From Chiua virens (taxonomy: Eukaryota; Basidiomycota; Agaricomycetes; Boletales; Boletaceae), in assembly GCA_019787685.1 (NCBI GenBank), contig JAHNUO010000003.1, positions 2,418,001 through 2,482,000 of the forward strand: a stretch of DNA of 64,000 nt, given 5' to 3'. Position numbers and translations under genes: made by a program. Under the pieces are notes generated by a model, which saw only the letters and a program-made list of their open reading frames with translations, was not told where the DNA came from and did no database searches. Every line of letters begins with the position of its first letter. The first letter of the stretch is position 1. Below, in pieces: positions 12,060 to 24,660 of the stretch.

Positions 12060-15000
12060 TCATGTCATTGACACGTCACTACTGGTAACAGGATCAACAC
12101 CACTCCCAATCTCGATGTACCTGTGTGTGTTCCGCCAGACATGCACAAAATGCTGTGCCAAGTCAGCCCTGAGTGCGGCCTGTTGCAACGCATATGCCCT
12201 TAAGCCCTCCACGAGTGCCATATCCTCTGTTGTAACAAGGGACTGCTTCTCTGACCACCATTTCGACTGCCATCTAAGGAATTGTAAAATGCACTGCTGT
12301 TCTTCCACCAACAACTCAACCTCCTCTGCCCAACGATGTGCACAAGCACAGGCTTTTAACCACTCAATGCGGAGAGCTAGATCAATAACAGATGAGTGCA
12401 AACTAGCAGATAAACGACCAGCATACCATCTTGAAGCCCCTCTTCTCCATCCTCTTCTCCTTCTCCACATGTCAGCCAAATCCAGGAGACTCGCCTGCGA
12501 CCCTCACTTTGCCGTTCCTCAGTTCTGGCCGTCATCGAGTGTATGTCTTCATCAGCAAGAGGGCAGAGAGAGTTTTGCCAACCAGTGTGAGTCTTCTCTA
12601 ATAACGGCGACAGTGTGTAACCATTGCTTTGTATGCCGTGTGGTACTTCATAGCAGCAGCCTTTACCTTAGAATCTACGACTTTCAGAGAGTTTCAGGCA
12701 CATGTATTAGCACCTTGACCACGTAAGAAATAATCTTTGAAGCGCAGTGCCTGGCAGAGTTCTGTAAGTGCGTCATGAGCTTGACCATAACGAAGATTCC
12801 ATTTGATATCTTGGAGTCTAGTGTCGCACAAAACTTTGCATGGAAGAGCAGATGGTAGCCAGAGATGAAATTGCTCTGGCTTTCGGGCAATTATGGAATC
12901 TGAGTCAAGTGATTCTTGGGCTCGAAGGGAAGCAACAGCTGGAATATACAGAGTCTGAACAGCTGCCCATGCGTCAATGTGATTCCTTAGGCCATTGCTA
13001 CACTGTTGGAGTCTTGTATTCTGTTGGTCTGTACCACGGAGACGAACTTCTTCAATATCACTGTGAAGTCGGCGTCTTTCAATCTATGTATTAGGCTGAC
13101 AGACGTAGTGAAAAAAAAGAAAGAGAGCAAACTCACTGTTGTCCCTCTAATTTGAGCCCTGTACTGATAAGAACACTTGGTGAGATGTCAGTATGGATAG
13201 GTGGTATGTCCGATGCAGTGGCTTCAATGGCTTCGTCCTTTGCAAGCCACAGTTGTACGCTTGTTTGCGTTACTGCTAGCACAGAGTTAGTTAGGATAAT
13301 TGCTTGCCTGAAATGCACGTACAATTAGACTTGACCTCAAATGGGTTAGGCTGCAATGCATCCTGCTCCCATGCCTCTACCTGCTCTCTCCATTTGGCCA
13401 ATTGTCCACCATATCGCCCAGTGAGAGAACTTTCAAATTCTTCCAAGTCTTCTTGATGTTCATTTCGTTCTGGAACAGCTTCAATAAGCTTACGGAGAAT
13501 GGTGGTTCCTGGGTTCAGATCATCATCACTATCTTGCAAGACAAGCTAAACTCTAATTAACTTACCCAAACCAATGATTTTTTTCCAGTTGCTATCTCCG
13601 ATCAGGTTGTCAAGGGTGTCACGACGATGTCCGGGGCCCATTTCCTTCATACTTGACACCACTGGGTTCAGTGTTGACCAGGCACGCTCAGGTGCTTCAC
13701 CATCTGTTCGAGCAACCCCTCTGATATAGTTAAACAAGTATTTCCACTGACATTCTGTGACATGGGTGGGGAGATGAAATTTTGGAACAAATGACCTAAC
13801 TTTGATGTCGTGGTATGGCAAGTGGAGTGGACGTGGGAGTGTTTCCATGCGTTGCCACAAATGCTGCATCCATTGGCATACAATATCATATGAGATGTTG
13901 AGTACTTTAATAGAGTTGTTATTATGAACTGCAGAAAAAAAAATTTAGTCCATGTTAACATATCTTAAATGCCGAGGGAGTTCAAGTTAATCGGTGATCT
14001 GGAACATTTAAGAAGGTTCTCACCATTCTCCTTTCTGTAAATCACCTACTGCTCCCGGTAGCTTCATTTCATGACGGGCACAGCAGATGCTGCCCACTCC
14101 AGTGGATGCAAGTCCCACTACCGACTTGGTATCTGCATTATTGACAGCATTGTGGCTCATGCAAGTGCTTTTCTAAAGAGAGATTCAGATATTAAGTATT
14201 TCGAGCCTGAAGGAAAGCAGAAATACCTCTTGTCGTGTATTAGAGTGTTCTGAAATATATAACTTGTATGACAACTCTTCAACAAAATATGCCCATCCTC
14301 GGCTGAGACTGGGATCAATTGCATCCTTGGACACCGACCTACGCTTGAGATGGAAGTTGGCATCAATTGCCACAAAAAGAGCGTAGAGCCACCTAAAGGA
14401 CTATGAATTAGACGAATGAATTAATGGGTAGGAACTTACTCCTTGTCTTTCGGAACCTTATCCCAGTTTTCGGGAAGATTCTTTCCAGGCTGTGGGCATG
14501 CAGGACAGAGAACCGCACAATTGCCCTCCCGTGTGCCCTCTGACCCTGTAGGATCATGCCCACGCCCACTCCTCTTCAACATCTTGAGGTGGCACCATTC
14601 GCGAACGATATGCATAAATTGCTCGTAACAATCCTGTGAGATGAAATCATAGAAAAAACATTCAGAGTAGAAAAACCGAGACTAACCTTCACGGGATACA
14701 AGCCTGTGTTATCAGTATGACGAGCAAGCGAGTTATAAAAATGATATGCAGATGCCTTGGACTCAAGTGAAAGGATGTGATATTCCTCTAGAACCCTGAA
14801 GGTAGCCACCGTGCGTGGCTTGTCTGCACTTGCAGGGAATAACTGGCAATGAAGAAGTTGCTGAACTACAGTACCAGCTGATTTGCAGCCGCAGAAACGG
14901 AGCATAATGGAATGTATCCCGTTGCTGTCAATGATGATGAAGTCATCCGAGTAGGGAGCTCTGGGCAGACAACACAGTTGTCCACTAGTGTGTCCCAGTT

Positions 15001-16392
15001 GTATGACCAGCCCAAGGGTCTTGAGTGGAACCCGAACCCAATAAGACCCAGACCATTCCTATGTGCAAGTCAGAGGTGTCAAACGAGAATTACTGTTGGC
15101 TGAACGGCCCTAACCTTCACTATATGGAGCGCCTGTGTCTCGTGCCTTGCCAGAAGACATGGCTTGCAGTACAGATCTAAAGTCAGACAGTTGTCGCAAC
15201 AGTAAAGTGCCAGTTTGCTTTTGCAGAGAGAGCAGACCGTCACACCCCACCGTCCTTCTAAATGAATTAGTTCGTGAAGGAACATGTCATGATGGTGCTC
15301 CATCCAGACGAGGAGAGGGAAGTCCTGCATAACAATTTAGATCAGCAGAGAATGTGCGCTGAAGGTAATAAATCCCAGCTGTAGTGCAATACTCAGGGGG
15401 ATTGAAAGAATAGAAAAGAGGGTGAAGGAATGTGATTCCGTTCGACCCAGGGACAACACTGAGTTGGTGAATGACGAAGAATGGTTTTTGAGTAGTCCGA
15501 GATGAATCCAGGGCGAATCCGGATTAAAACAGATAGAAAAGCGGACATGGCAGTCCGATCCAGATCGAGAAAATACAAGGAGAGCGAGGGAAAATGAACG
15601 TCGAGCGAAAACGATGTGAGACAGATGCACACGGGCAAAAGCTACTGTATTTTTGTCAATACAGTGAATTTATAGTCCTCGGGAATACCCTCAGACTTGT
15701 CCTAAGTAAGGATAATAATAAAAAGAAAGTTTTCATACGGTATAAAGTTTTCATATGGTATAAAGTTCAAGAGGCACCCGAATGTCCCTGCAAGGGCTGC
15801 ATGACATGGTCTAGCCAATGCTAAGTACGAATAAGGAGCATCAAACATAAAATAAAAGAGTCCAAGGCAAAACAGGTGTGGATACAGCAATCCGGATGAG
15901 TTCGCACAAGCAGACAGATCAGGATCGGGATCGGGTGACGACAGGGTGCGGAAACATGCTATGCGAGCACAGGGAATACCTATTCCCTACAGTGCGAGGC
16001 CCGAACACAATGCAAACCCTCACTGATGCAGTCCGTTGCCTTGGTACATCATCCAAGTCAAGGATAGAGAGATCCACATCATCCGGGAGGCGATCAATGC
16101 AACTAGGATGATTATCAGTGGCATCCAAAGCGAAAGTGGGTGGTACTTCTTCTGGTCCCAGGCCAGTTGTCGTATTAGTGGGTACATGGTAATTTTTCTT
16201 CACAACGCGTAATGTCCCAGACATATCTGACTGGATTTTATGGTGATTCCCGGTATGTACATGAGGTTTTCCGTAGGATTTTCCATGGAGCTTGAAACCA
16301 CAAAGCCGCTTGAACTGTGGTCCAGCGGTTTCTGAGTGCATATGGTTGACTAATATGAAGGCAGCAGGAATCAATTGATTACTCACCACCAT
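12060..16392 (-). CDS. KDZ-family transposase with CxC2 cysteine cluster
   Basis: Predicted cut-and-paste transposase of the Kyakuja-Dileera-Zisupton group. In order: an N-terminal acidic segment with DDVPRQRTAS (16,024-16,110); the CxC2-like cluster with CSLCKSKLALYCCDNC and CKPCLLARHETQALH (15,130-15,300); the segment TFRVLEEYHILSLESKASAY (14,760-14,830); and the diagnostic block KFHLPTHVTECQWKYLFNY followed by ARTDGEAPERAW and KEMGPGHRRDTLDNLIGDSN (13,570-13,800). Charged C-terminal segments follow, including YGQAHDALTELCQALR and EWLKACACAHRWAEEVELL. It is divided by many short introns. One intron (15,325-16,023) is 699 bp because it contains a solo LTR; exons on either side join in phase as RTAS/DFPLLVWM. 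The start is uncertain: the ATG at 16,224 or further upstream. Confidence 0.85.
15360..15991. mobile_element. Solo LTR, family 1 copy 1, inside a KDZ intron
   Basis: 632-bp unit starting TGAAGGTA and ending TTCCCTACA, about 95% identical by eye to the unit at 19,482-20,102. Its ends are TG...CA. It is flanked by GTGCG at 15,354-15,358 and 15,992-15,996 (one extra C lies between the left copy and the TG), which fits a 5-bp target duplication. No coding capacity. With no internal region beside it, the simplest reading is a solo LTR left by recombination. Confidence 0.7.
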
Positions 16393-18125
16393 CCTGCGAT
16401 CCTGTGTGAGATAAACTCATCGTATACTGGTGGTAGGCACAGAGTTATGGTCCTTATGGATCAGGCTCTTTGAAGTTAGAGTCAAATATCTTAGTTTTGC
16501 AAGAAACTTATGAGCTGGGGCAAACGCCGACATTAAACATGATTGAGGGACATCATGATAGGCCCTCCCCTGCAGAGCTGAAAACCATGACAAAGCCGCT
16601 GTACAGGTTAGAAGCTTACTAAATGTGCTGTCATGGTTATCAGACTTGGTCATCGTAGAACTGGGGGGCAAACACCAACATTAAGCATGATTTGGGGATA
16701 TCATAGGCCCCCTCTTGCTGAGCTGGAAACCATGGAAAAGTTACTATACAGATCAGAAGCTCGACTTACTAGAAGTGCCATTGGTATCTGACTTGACTTG
16801 GTCATTGTATCATTGAACCATAATTTCGACTCAGACATTCTCCTCTTGCAAGACTTCACTGGCTGCCAGTGGCTTGGTCATCATGCCAGCACTGAGGAGT
16901 CTTGCACAACTCGGTGTCAACCATGATGCTATGTAATGTGTAGAATCTCACATATGATATAGCGGTGTTAACTACCTTTCCTTGCACAGAAAATTTTGCT
17001 CCAAGTTCAAATGCCACTTTCATACAACATACTGACCACAGCTTGGAATAATGAGACGAACCACCGGACAGATTATCTCTGTGTCACTGTTGATTGTAAG
17101 TGTCTGATCACCATGACAGTCAATTCTGAAGTACTACCCTATGCATGTAGCTCTTCTTACTGACATACATCGTGCAAGCATTCCATTAGAGTATGCAAAT
17201 GCTCTTGTGGCTGCGATCCGACTTCGTGCAAATTATCCCAACCAAACTCTCGGAGGTATTTTCCTTTCTCTCATGTCTTTGTATGGGGAATGTTCTCACC
17301 CATAGCTCCTACTAACCAGCTCAGCATCTGCTCATTCCCCCATGGAATATGAATATAGCTGTGCCGTCTGGCCACGAGTTCATACAATATAATGGATTCA
17401 CATATGTCCAACCGAGTATAACCTACTCCCGCTCCAAATGCTACATAATCACTCGTGGGAGGGTTGTTGGTGTATTCATGCATTGGTGAGTCTCTGTTCT
17501 TCATAGTACTTACCAGGTCCAATGATCTGATTCACACTTAGGACTAACATGGCGCCTTTCGTTCTTGGTGTCAGCGGAGCTGTCTTTGAGAAGGTTGAAT
17601 TGGTGGAAGTGGGCTGCTGCCTCATATTGGATGCAATTGATAGTAACACTGTCATGTATATCGACTTGGACCAACATGTCTCATAGTTATACATTGTTCA
17701 ATTGACACCAACTCATTCCAAAGCTCCTCCTTGTTATTGTGACTTGCACTGAGTGAATCTGGGACCTTGGATCGGTGCATCCTCAGTATTGTGCTCCTTC
17801 CAGTGAGTATGTGCATCTTGGCGATTCGGAATTTCCTACACCATGCACATAGTACAATTACACTGGCATGCATTCCTTGCAACACCCAGGACCTAACAAG
17901 TGTTCTTATCTGCAACAAAGTATGCTAAAGTGTGCTAGGAGTAAATCTCCTATGACATTGTGCATAAAGAATCCAAAAGCTCCACCATGGTTGGTATGGC
18001 CGCTTACTTCCCAGCCTTATTCTCCCATTTCGAACTTACATTAACTCACTCAAACCTGTACCTTTGTATCCACCAGTTCCAAAGTCCAACTCCCCTACGA
18101 GTACGACTCGGCCCAAGTTGAATGG
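16393..18125. other. Mixed repeat region, no gene recognised
   Basis: Positions 16,514-16,660 and 16,664-16,820 are two diverged tandem copies of a roughly 150-bp unit beginning GGGGCAAAC. One exact TCTTGCAAGA lies near 16,848. Small frames on both strands between 17,000 and 17,920 (for example WNNETNHRTDYLCVTVD near 17,050) could be fragments of an old element but I cannot assign them. Confidence 0.4.
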
Positions 18126-19000
18126 GAAGGCCAAAGCTGTATGTCACTCCCGAGGAGAGAATAATGGCTGCTCGTTCATACCAAGCAAAATATTATGAAA
18201 AGTATGTCTTCACCCTCTTACACTTCTGCCAATGACTTATTCGTATTTCAGAAATAAGGATGCAATTAACAAGAAGCTTGTGGGAAAGTGTAAAAAGGAC
18301 AAGTTACCTAACAACACGGTGGGCTCAGGCTTGAACTTATCCCTGCTCCGTGATCAGATCAGCTCATAGGCCATTGCTCACAGGGAACCAGACATGTGAC
18401 ACATCCCACCGAGATCATTGGGGAACCTACATCAAGAAATAAGATGTTACTGTGCCAGTATGTGCAACATCTTCCATCAACTTCTGCTCTATCTCATTGC
18501 TTATATTCGACTTTCCAAGTGCTGGGCGGCCAAGGAGCAACCTCAGAAATGACCAACCGACTCATTCAAGTTCGTCAGTCAAGTATCAGTAAGTTCCTAC
18601 TGTATTTACACATTGTTAAATTAACCCACATACATACTTAGTGATTCAGAGACTAGTATCGAAGTAGGGCTCAAAGAAATCATTGAGGGGTCCTCTCGTG
18701 AGCGGATGCATGTTCTCTGTCAGCGTTTCATTGCTTCAGGGGACTATCATGAGATCTCTCACACTCATGACCTAGTTCAAGCACTCGATAAACATATTCG
18801 AAGTTTATCATCTCCCAGGTGGTCAGAAAGTGGGATTGATGTCCCTGACAGTCCGATCACCCAGGCCATTCAAACAGTCGTTAAGGCCTTGGAGGACCTT
18901 CTGCTGAATGCCATGGAAGGCAATAATCTGAGTGAGTTTGTACAAAACCACTGTTTATTGTACCAAGTCGCTCCTGATGTTATGTTACCATAGTAGAATT
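18126..19000 (+). pseudogene. Agaricomycete-specific protein with YYEKNKDAINKK motif
   Basis: The translation contains PKLYVTPEERIMAARSYQAK YYEK, followed by an intron (about 18,202-18,251) and NKDAINKKLVGKCKKDK. This arrangement (TPEE, R, KYYEKNK) recurs in a large family of uncharacterised basidiomycete proteins. Further downstream, ERMHVLCQRFIASGDYHEI and TQAIQTVVKALEDLLLNAM lie in an open frame (18,706-18,993). Stops between the blocks could not all be explained by introns, so the copy looks decayed. Function unknown. Confidence 0.5.
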
Positions 19001-19179
19001 TGATCCAATTAAGGACAAATGAACATCATCGGACAATCAATTAATCAACATCAGATACAAAACCACCTAATCAGAAGTTCAGAATTCACTCTTATGGGTT
19101 AGTTTAATGCTGAATGCCAGTGTGTCACAGGCCTCATATTCTTGTGCTGAAATCACATCTCGTCACTTCACAAGATCTT

Positions 19180-19275
19180 GACTCGATTGGCATGGTCAGT
19201 TTGGACCAGCGTTGTCAAGGTCAGTTCGGATCGGCGTTATCATGGATGGTTCAGATCGGCATTATCATGGTCAGG
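19180..19275. repeat. Short tandem repeat of about 32 bp, three copies
   Basis: Three degenerate units share GGTCAGTTCGGATCGGC followed by GTTATCATGG. They lie just upstream of the second solo LTR. No coding role is seen. Confidence 0.6.
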
Positions 19276-19481
19276 TAAGGAATGTGTCCAGTTTGTTATT
19301 GGGACTTGTTGAAAGAAGTCAAATGATCTAGCTACCATGTCATTGTCACTCTGAGAGATTGGTTGATTGCCAAATAGATCCTACATCCTTTATAGTCATG
19401 GTATGTGTGGTTCCTTCTCAATCTCCCGTTCATTGTACTTTCAATTTATGTGCCATTCTCTTGCAGTCCCACCCAACACGT

Positions 19482-20102
19482 TGAAGGTACATAATATATC
19501 CCAGCTGTAGTGCAATACTCAGGGGGATTGAAAGAAATAGAAAAGAGGGTGAAGGAATGCGATTCCGTTCGACCCAGGGACAACACTGAGTTGGTGAATG
19601 ACGAAGAATGGTTTTTGAGTAGTCCGAGATGAATCCGGGGCAAATCCGGATTAAAACAGATAGAAAAGCGGACGTGGCAGTCCGATCCAGATTGAGAAAA
19701 TACAAGGAGAGCGAGAGAAAATGAATGTCGAGCGAAAACGATGTGAGACAGATGCACACGGGCAAAAGCTACTGTATTTTTGTCAATACAGTGAATTTAT
19801 AGTCCTCGGGAATACCCTCAGACTTGTCCTAAGTAAGGATAATGATAAAAGAAGAAGGTTTTCATAAGGTATAAAGTTCGAGAGGCACCTGAACATCCCT
19901 GCAAGGGCTGCGTGACGTGGTCTAGCCAATGCTAAGTACGAATAAGGAGCATCAAACATAAAATAAAAGAGTCCGAGGCAAAACGGGTGCAGATACAGCA
20001 ATCCGGATGAGTTCGCACAAGCAGACAGATCAGGATCAGGATCGGGTGACGACAGGGTGCAGAAATGTGCTATGCAAGCACAGGGAATACCTATTCCCTA
20101 CA
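19482..20102. mobile_element. Solo LTR, family 1 copy 2
   Basis: 621-bp copy of the LTR at 15,360-15,991, same orientation, with the same TGAAGGTA start and CCCTACA end. Flanks are ACACG on the left and ACATT on the right, so no exact target duplication is visible. The 3.5 kb between the two copies has no gag or pol, so they are more likely independent solo LTRs than the two ends of one element. Confidence 0.7.
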
Positions 20103-20344
20103 ACATTCAAGTTGTTCTAGTCACAGTGACCCTTCTTGCTATCTTGCTATCCTACGTGTTGTTCTTCACCCCACATTCACCACACGCATTATCCTTGTTA
20201 CTCTATGCGTCATCTTCCCCCTATTTGATTGGCACATTCTCCACTGGCGTCTGGAGCTCAATTCCCTGTACGAAAAAAATGTAAGTATTCTGGAGAGCTT
20301 TGCAGTACATAGACAAATCTTATGTCAGAATAGATGCCAATAGA

Positions 20345-22224
20345 ATGGACAACGAAGGAGCAGAAGGCTTTTCTCATCGAGGAATTGCCTACCTTCAAGA
20401 AAATTGGTGGATGTTGATATGCCCTGCAGTGGCCTGACCTCTATAACCGGTGGTTCAAGAGGTGGTCAGAGCGCACACTGGCACTACCAAACGTTCCATT
20501 AGATGTGACACTAACTCAAGAGCAAGGTGACATCCTTGCCAAGGCTATCGAACAATGTCAGGCACAGCTTCGCCGCTGGTTGCAGTGGCGTTCCGGGCGA
20601 TACACCAACCGTGCTGCTAACAACAAGACTATGAAGATTATCAATCATCTTGTGAAGCTGAAGACTCGTACCAAGAGGCCATGGGAGATCTATTCAAAAA
20701 TCTATTACTCGACATGCATCCAACCAAAAATTACAAGTGGTATGGCTATTGCTGATGTTACTCGAAAGATTCGCAAGTCGTACGAAAACGAGACACTCGA
20801 GATCAAAGAAGAGATATGGAAAATTATGACCAAGAACAAAAAGGTCAAGAAGAAGCGAGGGAAGGCAAGTGCGAAAGATACTAAACAAGGGGACAGCGAC
20901 TCTGAGAGCGATGCGGACAACGATGACGACCCACTCTCACGTCGCAAGTGAGTCCTGTATATCATAATATTGCTACTAGCTAATGGCATTGTAAACAGTT
21001 ACATTGAACAATGTGGTCCTGCACTTCAACGCATCCTTGAGCACCTCAGTAGCCAGACCGGTGGGTGGCATTTCAGTGTCTTGATGGGGGGGCCCGATCC
21101 TTTGGACACTACCGGCAATCTCATTATGAGGTCAGTGCTTTCACTTTAGTGTTGACTGTTATTACTCATCTTAGGCCACTCATATAGCCTTCACATTGGG
21201 AAGACAAATGATGGTCATGACTTCTCCGACGTCTACACTGACTTCGACACGATGGTTGTAGCAATGTATGGTGAGTACTTGGGGAAAGCTTTAAGTGAGC
21301 CTATGTCTCCCCATATGATAGCGATCATTCCCTCACCATCACTACTCAGACAATACGTCCTCTCTGCCTGTGCAATTACCCAGTGCTGGCGGTGGAGTCG
21401 ATGGAGAAGACATTGACAGGGATGACAAAAAGGATGACAGAGCGGAAAAGGATGATCAAGACCACAACAATGATAGTGAAGGAGAAAAAGAACCTATCGA
21501 GCAGGAGACAACAAAGGTCATTGACGGAGGAGAGAGTTTCCATTCAGATGGAATTTATACCACTGCCCCTCCAATGACACCACCTCATCTTGCAAGCTCC
21601 CCGACCGCTCATCTTGTAAACTTGGTCCTTTCCGCGACACCGCCCACTGCACATCTTGCAAACCCGTCCATTTCTTCCATGCTCCCAACTGCTCATTTTG
21701 CAAACTCAGCCCCTTCCATGACGTCACCGACCATGTATCCTGCAAGTTCGCCCGTTTCTTCTGAACTTAATCATCTTGCAAACCTAGCCGTTTCTGGGAC
21801 ACCACCCCAGCCAGCCGCATATCTTGCAGACTCGTGCGGACCTACCACACTACCAGCCATTCCGACTCGCTTCGAAAGCTCATCTATTCCTACGGCACTA
21901 CCAACCATTCATCCTGCAAGTTTGACTGTTTCTGTCGTATCGCCAGTCAGTCATTTTGGAAGCTCGCCTAATTCGGTTCCCATGGATCTCGCAACATTGG
22001 GTTTTGCGTCAACTATCCCAGAACTTGCAATGTACTCTGGTTACCATGATGTGACTCCGAATTCCACAGCCACCGTGACATCGATTGATCCCACACTGTC
22101 TATCCAATTGGATCCATTCTGTGGCTACTTTTCAGCCATGCTCAACAATCCTTCCCTGGAATCTATTCTCAATGACTGCTCATTGCATCACACGAATGTC
22201 AAATTTCTGATAAACCCCTTATAA
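20345..22224 (+). CDS. Agaricomycete-specific protein with repeat-derived C-terminus
   Basis: The N-terminal part reads WTTKEQKAFLIEELPTFKK, then WPDLYNRWFKRWSERT and a basic segment WLQWRSGRYTNRAANNK. The order (WTT..Q..FL, YNRWF..W, then a basic region and RPWEIYSKIYYST) matches a large uncharacterised agaricomycete family. Downstream exons give NYIEQCGPALQRILEHLSSQ and DGHDFSDVYTDFDTMVVAMY. An intron (about 21,270-21,350) leads into DNTSSLPVQLPS, an acidic run (GEDIDRDDKKDDRAEKDD), and about 180 residues in which HLASSPTAHLVN-type units repeat. Those units come from the TCTTGCAA motif. The true start lies at or upstream of 20,345. Function unknown. Confidence 0.55.
21580..21970. repeat. 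TCTTGCAA-type repeat array inside a coding region
   Basis: Nine degenerate units of roughly 45-65 bp are each anchored on CATCTTGCAAACTC or a close variant and encode HLAN/HLAS/YPAS. They keep the reading frame of the surrounding gene. Confidence 0.65.
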
Positions 22225-23276
22225 ATTCTTATCATTAGAATAATAACAATATGATTTATAAACGGTTTATATTGGTTCGCGATGTGCGCAATGGGGATCA
22301 TTCCCTCAGGTGCAGGAGAGTGGTCTCAACATACTACCAAAGGCCGGCCTTATTAAAAGTGTAGTTTACTCGGAAGGTTCATCACAACACGTCTAGTCAG
22401 GCATGTGGGGGGGGTTATAAATATTCATCAGTAGTAAAAATGAACTGGTGATTATCGATGTATGTCACATTGCTGGTTGTTGGGAAAGGTTCATCAACTT
22501 CTCTGGATCTCATAAATTCTTTACAATGGTTCATTTGTTGTGCGAGGAGTATAATTCTGATGGAATGTAGGGATGCTCGCAAACTAATTAGACTTTAGCT
22601 AGCTATGTACACTATATCGTTCTTGCCCGCATTAAGTCTCCTTCGACCTGTTGGTAGTTGGTCTCGGAAACCATTGTAACCGCCAAATGGCTAGCACTGA
22701 CATTTCCCTGTCATTGTGGTGTTCCCTTCGATCTATTGGTGGATGGTCTCGGAAATTCCAGCAATGGCCAGATGGCTGATGTTAGCGTTTCTTTGTCATT
22801 GCAGCACTCCTTGGATCTATTGACAGTTGGTTTCAAAATTGCTTGTAATAGCCAAAAAACTAGTGTCGACATTTCTCTGTCATTGTGGCAATCATCAGGA
22901 GTTCTCGGAAAGTGGAGGATGTGTGATGGTGTTCAGCAAAGAAAGCAGGACTGGCAAACTTTCTGAATCCACATATGCACGAAGACATACCACAGATTAA
23001 TATAAGACAAATAATGTTTCTCATTCGATGTATGTGGCATACAATCTCGCAATCAGGGAGGTACATCTAGGAAAGCACAAAAAGGGAAATCCACACAAAT
23101 CCAGGTATGCCGGTTTCCGCTTCAATCTGTTAGCCTGGTATACTAGTAAGCCCTCAGCAGAACAGGGAAGACACAGAAGATGTCATGCGTACTCGTTCCA
23201 CCAAGGAACTGGTCAACCACGGCGCGACGCTGTCTGTGTGCGACGCTTCTTGAATGAAGCGGCAACTGAGCCGGTC
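22225..23276. repeat. Intergenic with a minisatellite at 22,640-22,900
   Basis: Three diverged units of about 88 bp share GATCTATTGGT, GGTCTCGGAAA and CATTTCTCTGTCATTGTGG. The rest shows no gene. Confidence 0.55.
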
Positions 23277-24660
23277 TCAACGGGCGGCTGACTGTAAGAA
23301 AGCCCCACACGACGACCGAAAACTTCCCTGGAAGACGTCAGTGACTCGGAGGGTGAGGGTTATAGTCACTTGCTTGTTCCACCACCATATGAGATCGTCA
23401 ACGAATTCTTTTTCTTCCCGACCCATTACTTCGAACCATTGTACGACCATGTTGTAAAAGACAGTGAGATTAAACAAGTCGTCAACCACTCTCCAAGCAC
23501 CACAGCTTGAGAGTGCAAAGCGCAACTAAGAGGTCCATCAGCCATGATTTCCCCAAAGTGAGAGAACGTACCTGGACAGCTATATAAGCAATGGATCAGG
23601 GAGTTACTTGCTTCATCCTGGCTAATTTCGCATTGGTCGGGCGCGTGCTTGCGTCAACATGCTGACGTTTGTCCCCTGCTGCCATGGGGGTTTCATTCTC
23701 TCCTAAATCAACAGAGGATGCCCCAGTGAATACATGCTTGTATGCCTGGCCAGGTGAGGATGACCTTGGATAATGACTCGTACGACAGAAAATTGAAATA
23801 CCTTGACTAGCAATTCGCCTTTAAAAAGACCTTTGTTTGTGTCGTTGTGATCATACTCTCCTGCGGGAAATAGAAAGCAAGGCCAGGAGTGGGCGGTGAC
23901 GGGTACATCAGCATGCCACTGCTGGATTTTCTCTCGAACGCTGGTCAAGCAATAAGTGAGATTAGATAGGTAGGCTTACAATCAACTGACGATACTTACA
24001 CGATGTTATCCCAGTCATACTCGACTGGGCACAACAGACGACCGGTGGCATCATTGTGAAACCCTCGGCTAACCTTGTCCCTGGAGTGAAGTCGAGAAGA
24101 AGTAGCTGCATCGGGGTATTCGAGCCAGGTCACCACAATACCTTTCAGGTTGTTGTTGTTGTCCGCTTGAGCCCCGTCGGCTCCTGTGGTGAGCTGTACT
24201 AACATGTGTTACCCGGCTGCATCTGCTGTGTTCAATCACCTACCTTGCATAGCACTTCATGGTACAGATCGATATCTGGGTCCTGCCTGAGCCATTCCGT
24301 GAACTCAGGAATCCATTCCCTGAGTTCTTCGTAACACCGATACAGTCGGCTTTGCCTTCAAATTGGGGTCAGAATAGACGAAGACCTGGGTTTGGTGCCT
24401 ACTCACTCTTGGTGTTCAGAGGCAGCTTGTGCATCCGACCTTTGAAAGTAAACTCCGGTTTTGAACGTGACACTGGACAGGTAAGATGTTACTTACTGAA
24501 CAGAACCTGCAGTGCTGTCCATGGTCCCTCGACGACAAGCCTCTCTTATCAAGTTGTCCACGTTGTCGAACATCGTTACGAGGCGTCTCAAAGTTCTTCC
24601 GCACTTATGCCAGTCAATCGCTCTACGAGTGGAAGACCAGACTCTGATTAGTGGCTGGAG
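23277..24660 (-). CDS. DUF6698-family protein
   Basis: Uncharacterised fungal family that is highly expanded in agaricomycetes and often found near transposons. Blocks in family order on the - strand: NVDNLIREACRRGT; RCYEELREWIPEFTEWL with DIDLYHEVLCK; KGIVVTWLEYPD; SRGFHNDATGRLLCPVEYDW; VREKIQQWHADV with WPCFLFPAGEYDHNDTNKG and LFKGELLVKVF; then IAYIAVQ joined by an intron (GTACGT...CTTAG) to LRFALSSCGAWR; and FVDDLIWWWNKQV. The exon junction AVQ/LRF is in phase. The stop is at 23277; the start is uncertain. I see no catalytic motif and assign no function. Confidence 0.75.

Noticed and set aside
17030..17260. hAT-like transposase fragment (WNNETNHRTDYL)
   Set aside because: The resemblance is limited to one short stretch, with no conserved catalytic or dimerisation block nearby.
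15360..20102. One LTR retrotransposon bounded by the two family-1 LTRs
   Set aside because: No gag or pol lies between them, the outer flanks do not match as a target duplication, and copy 1 has its own GTGCG duplication inside a KDZ intron.
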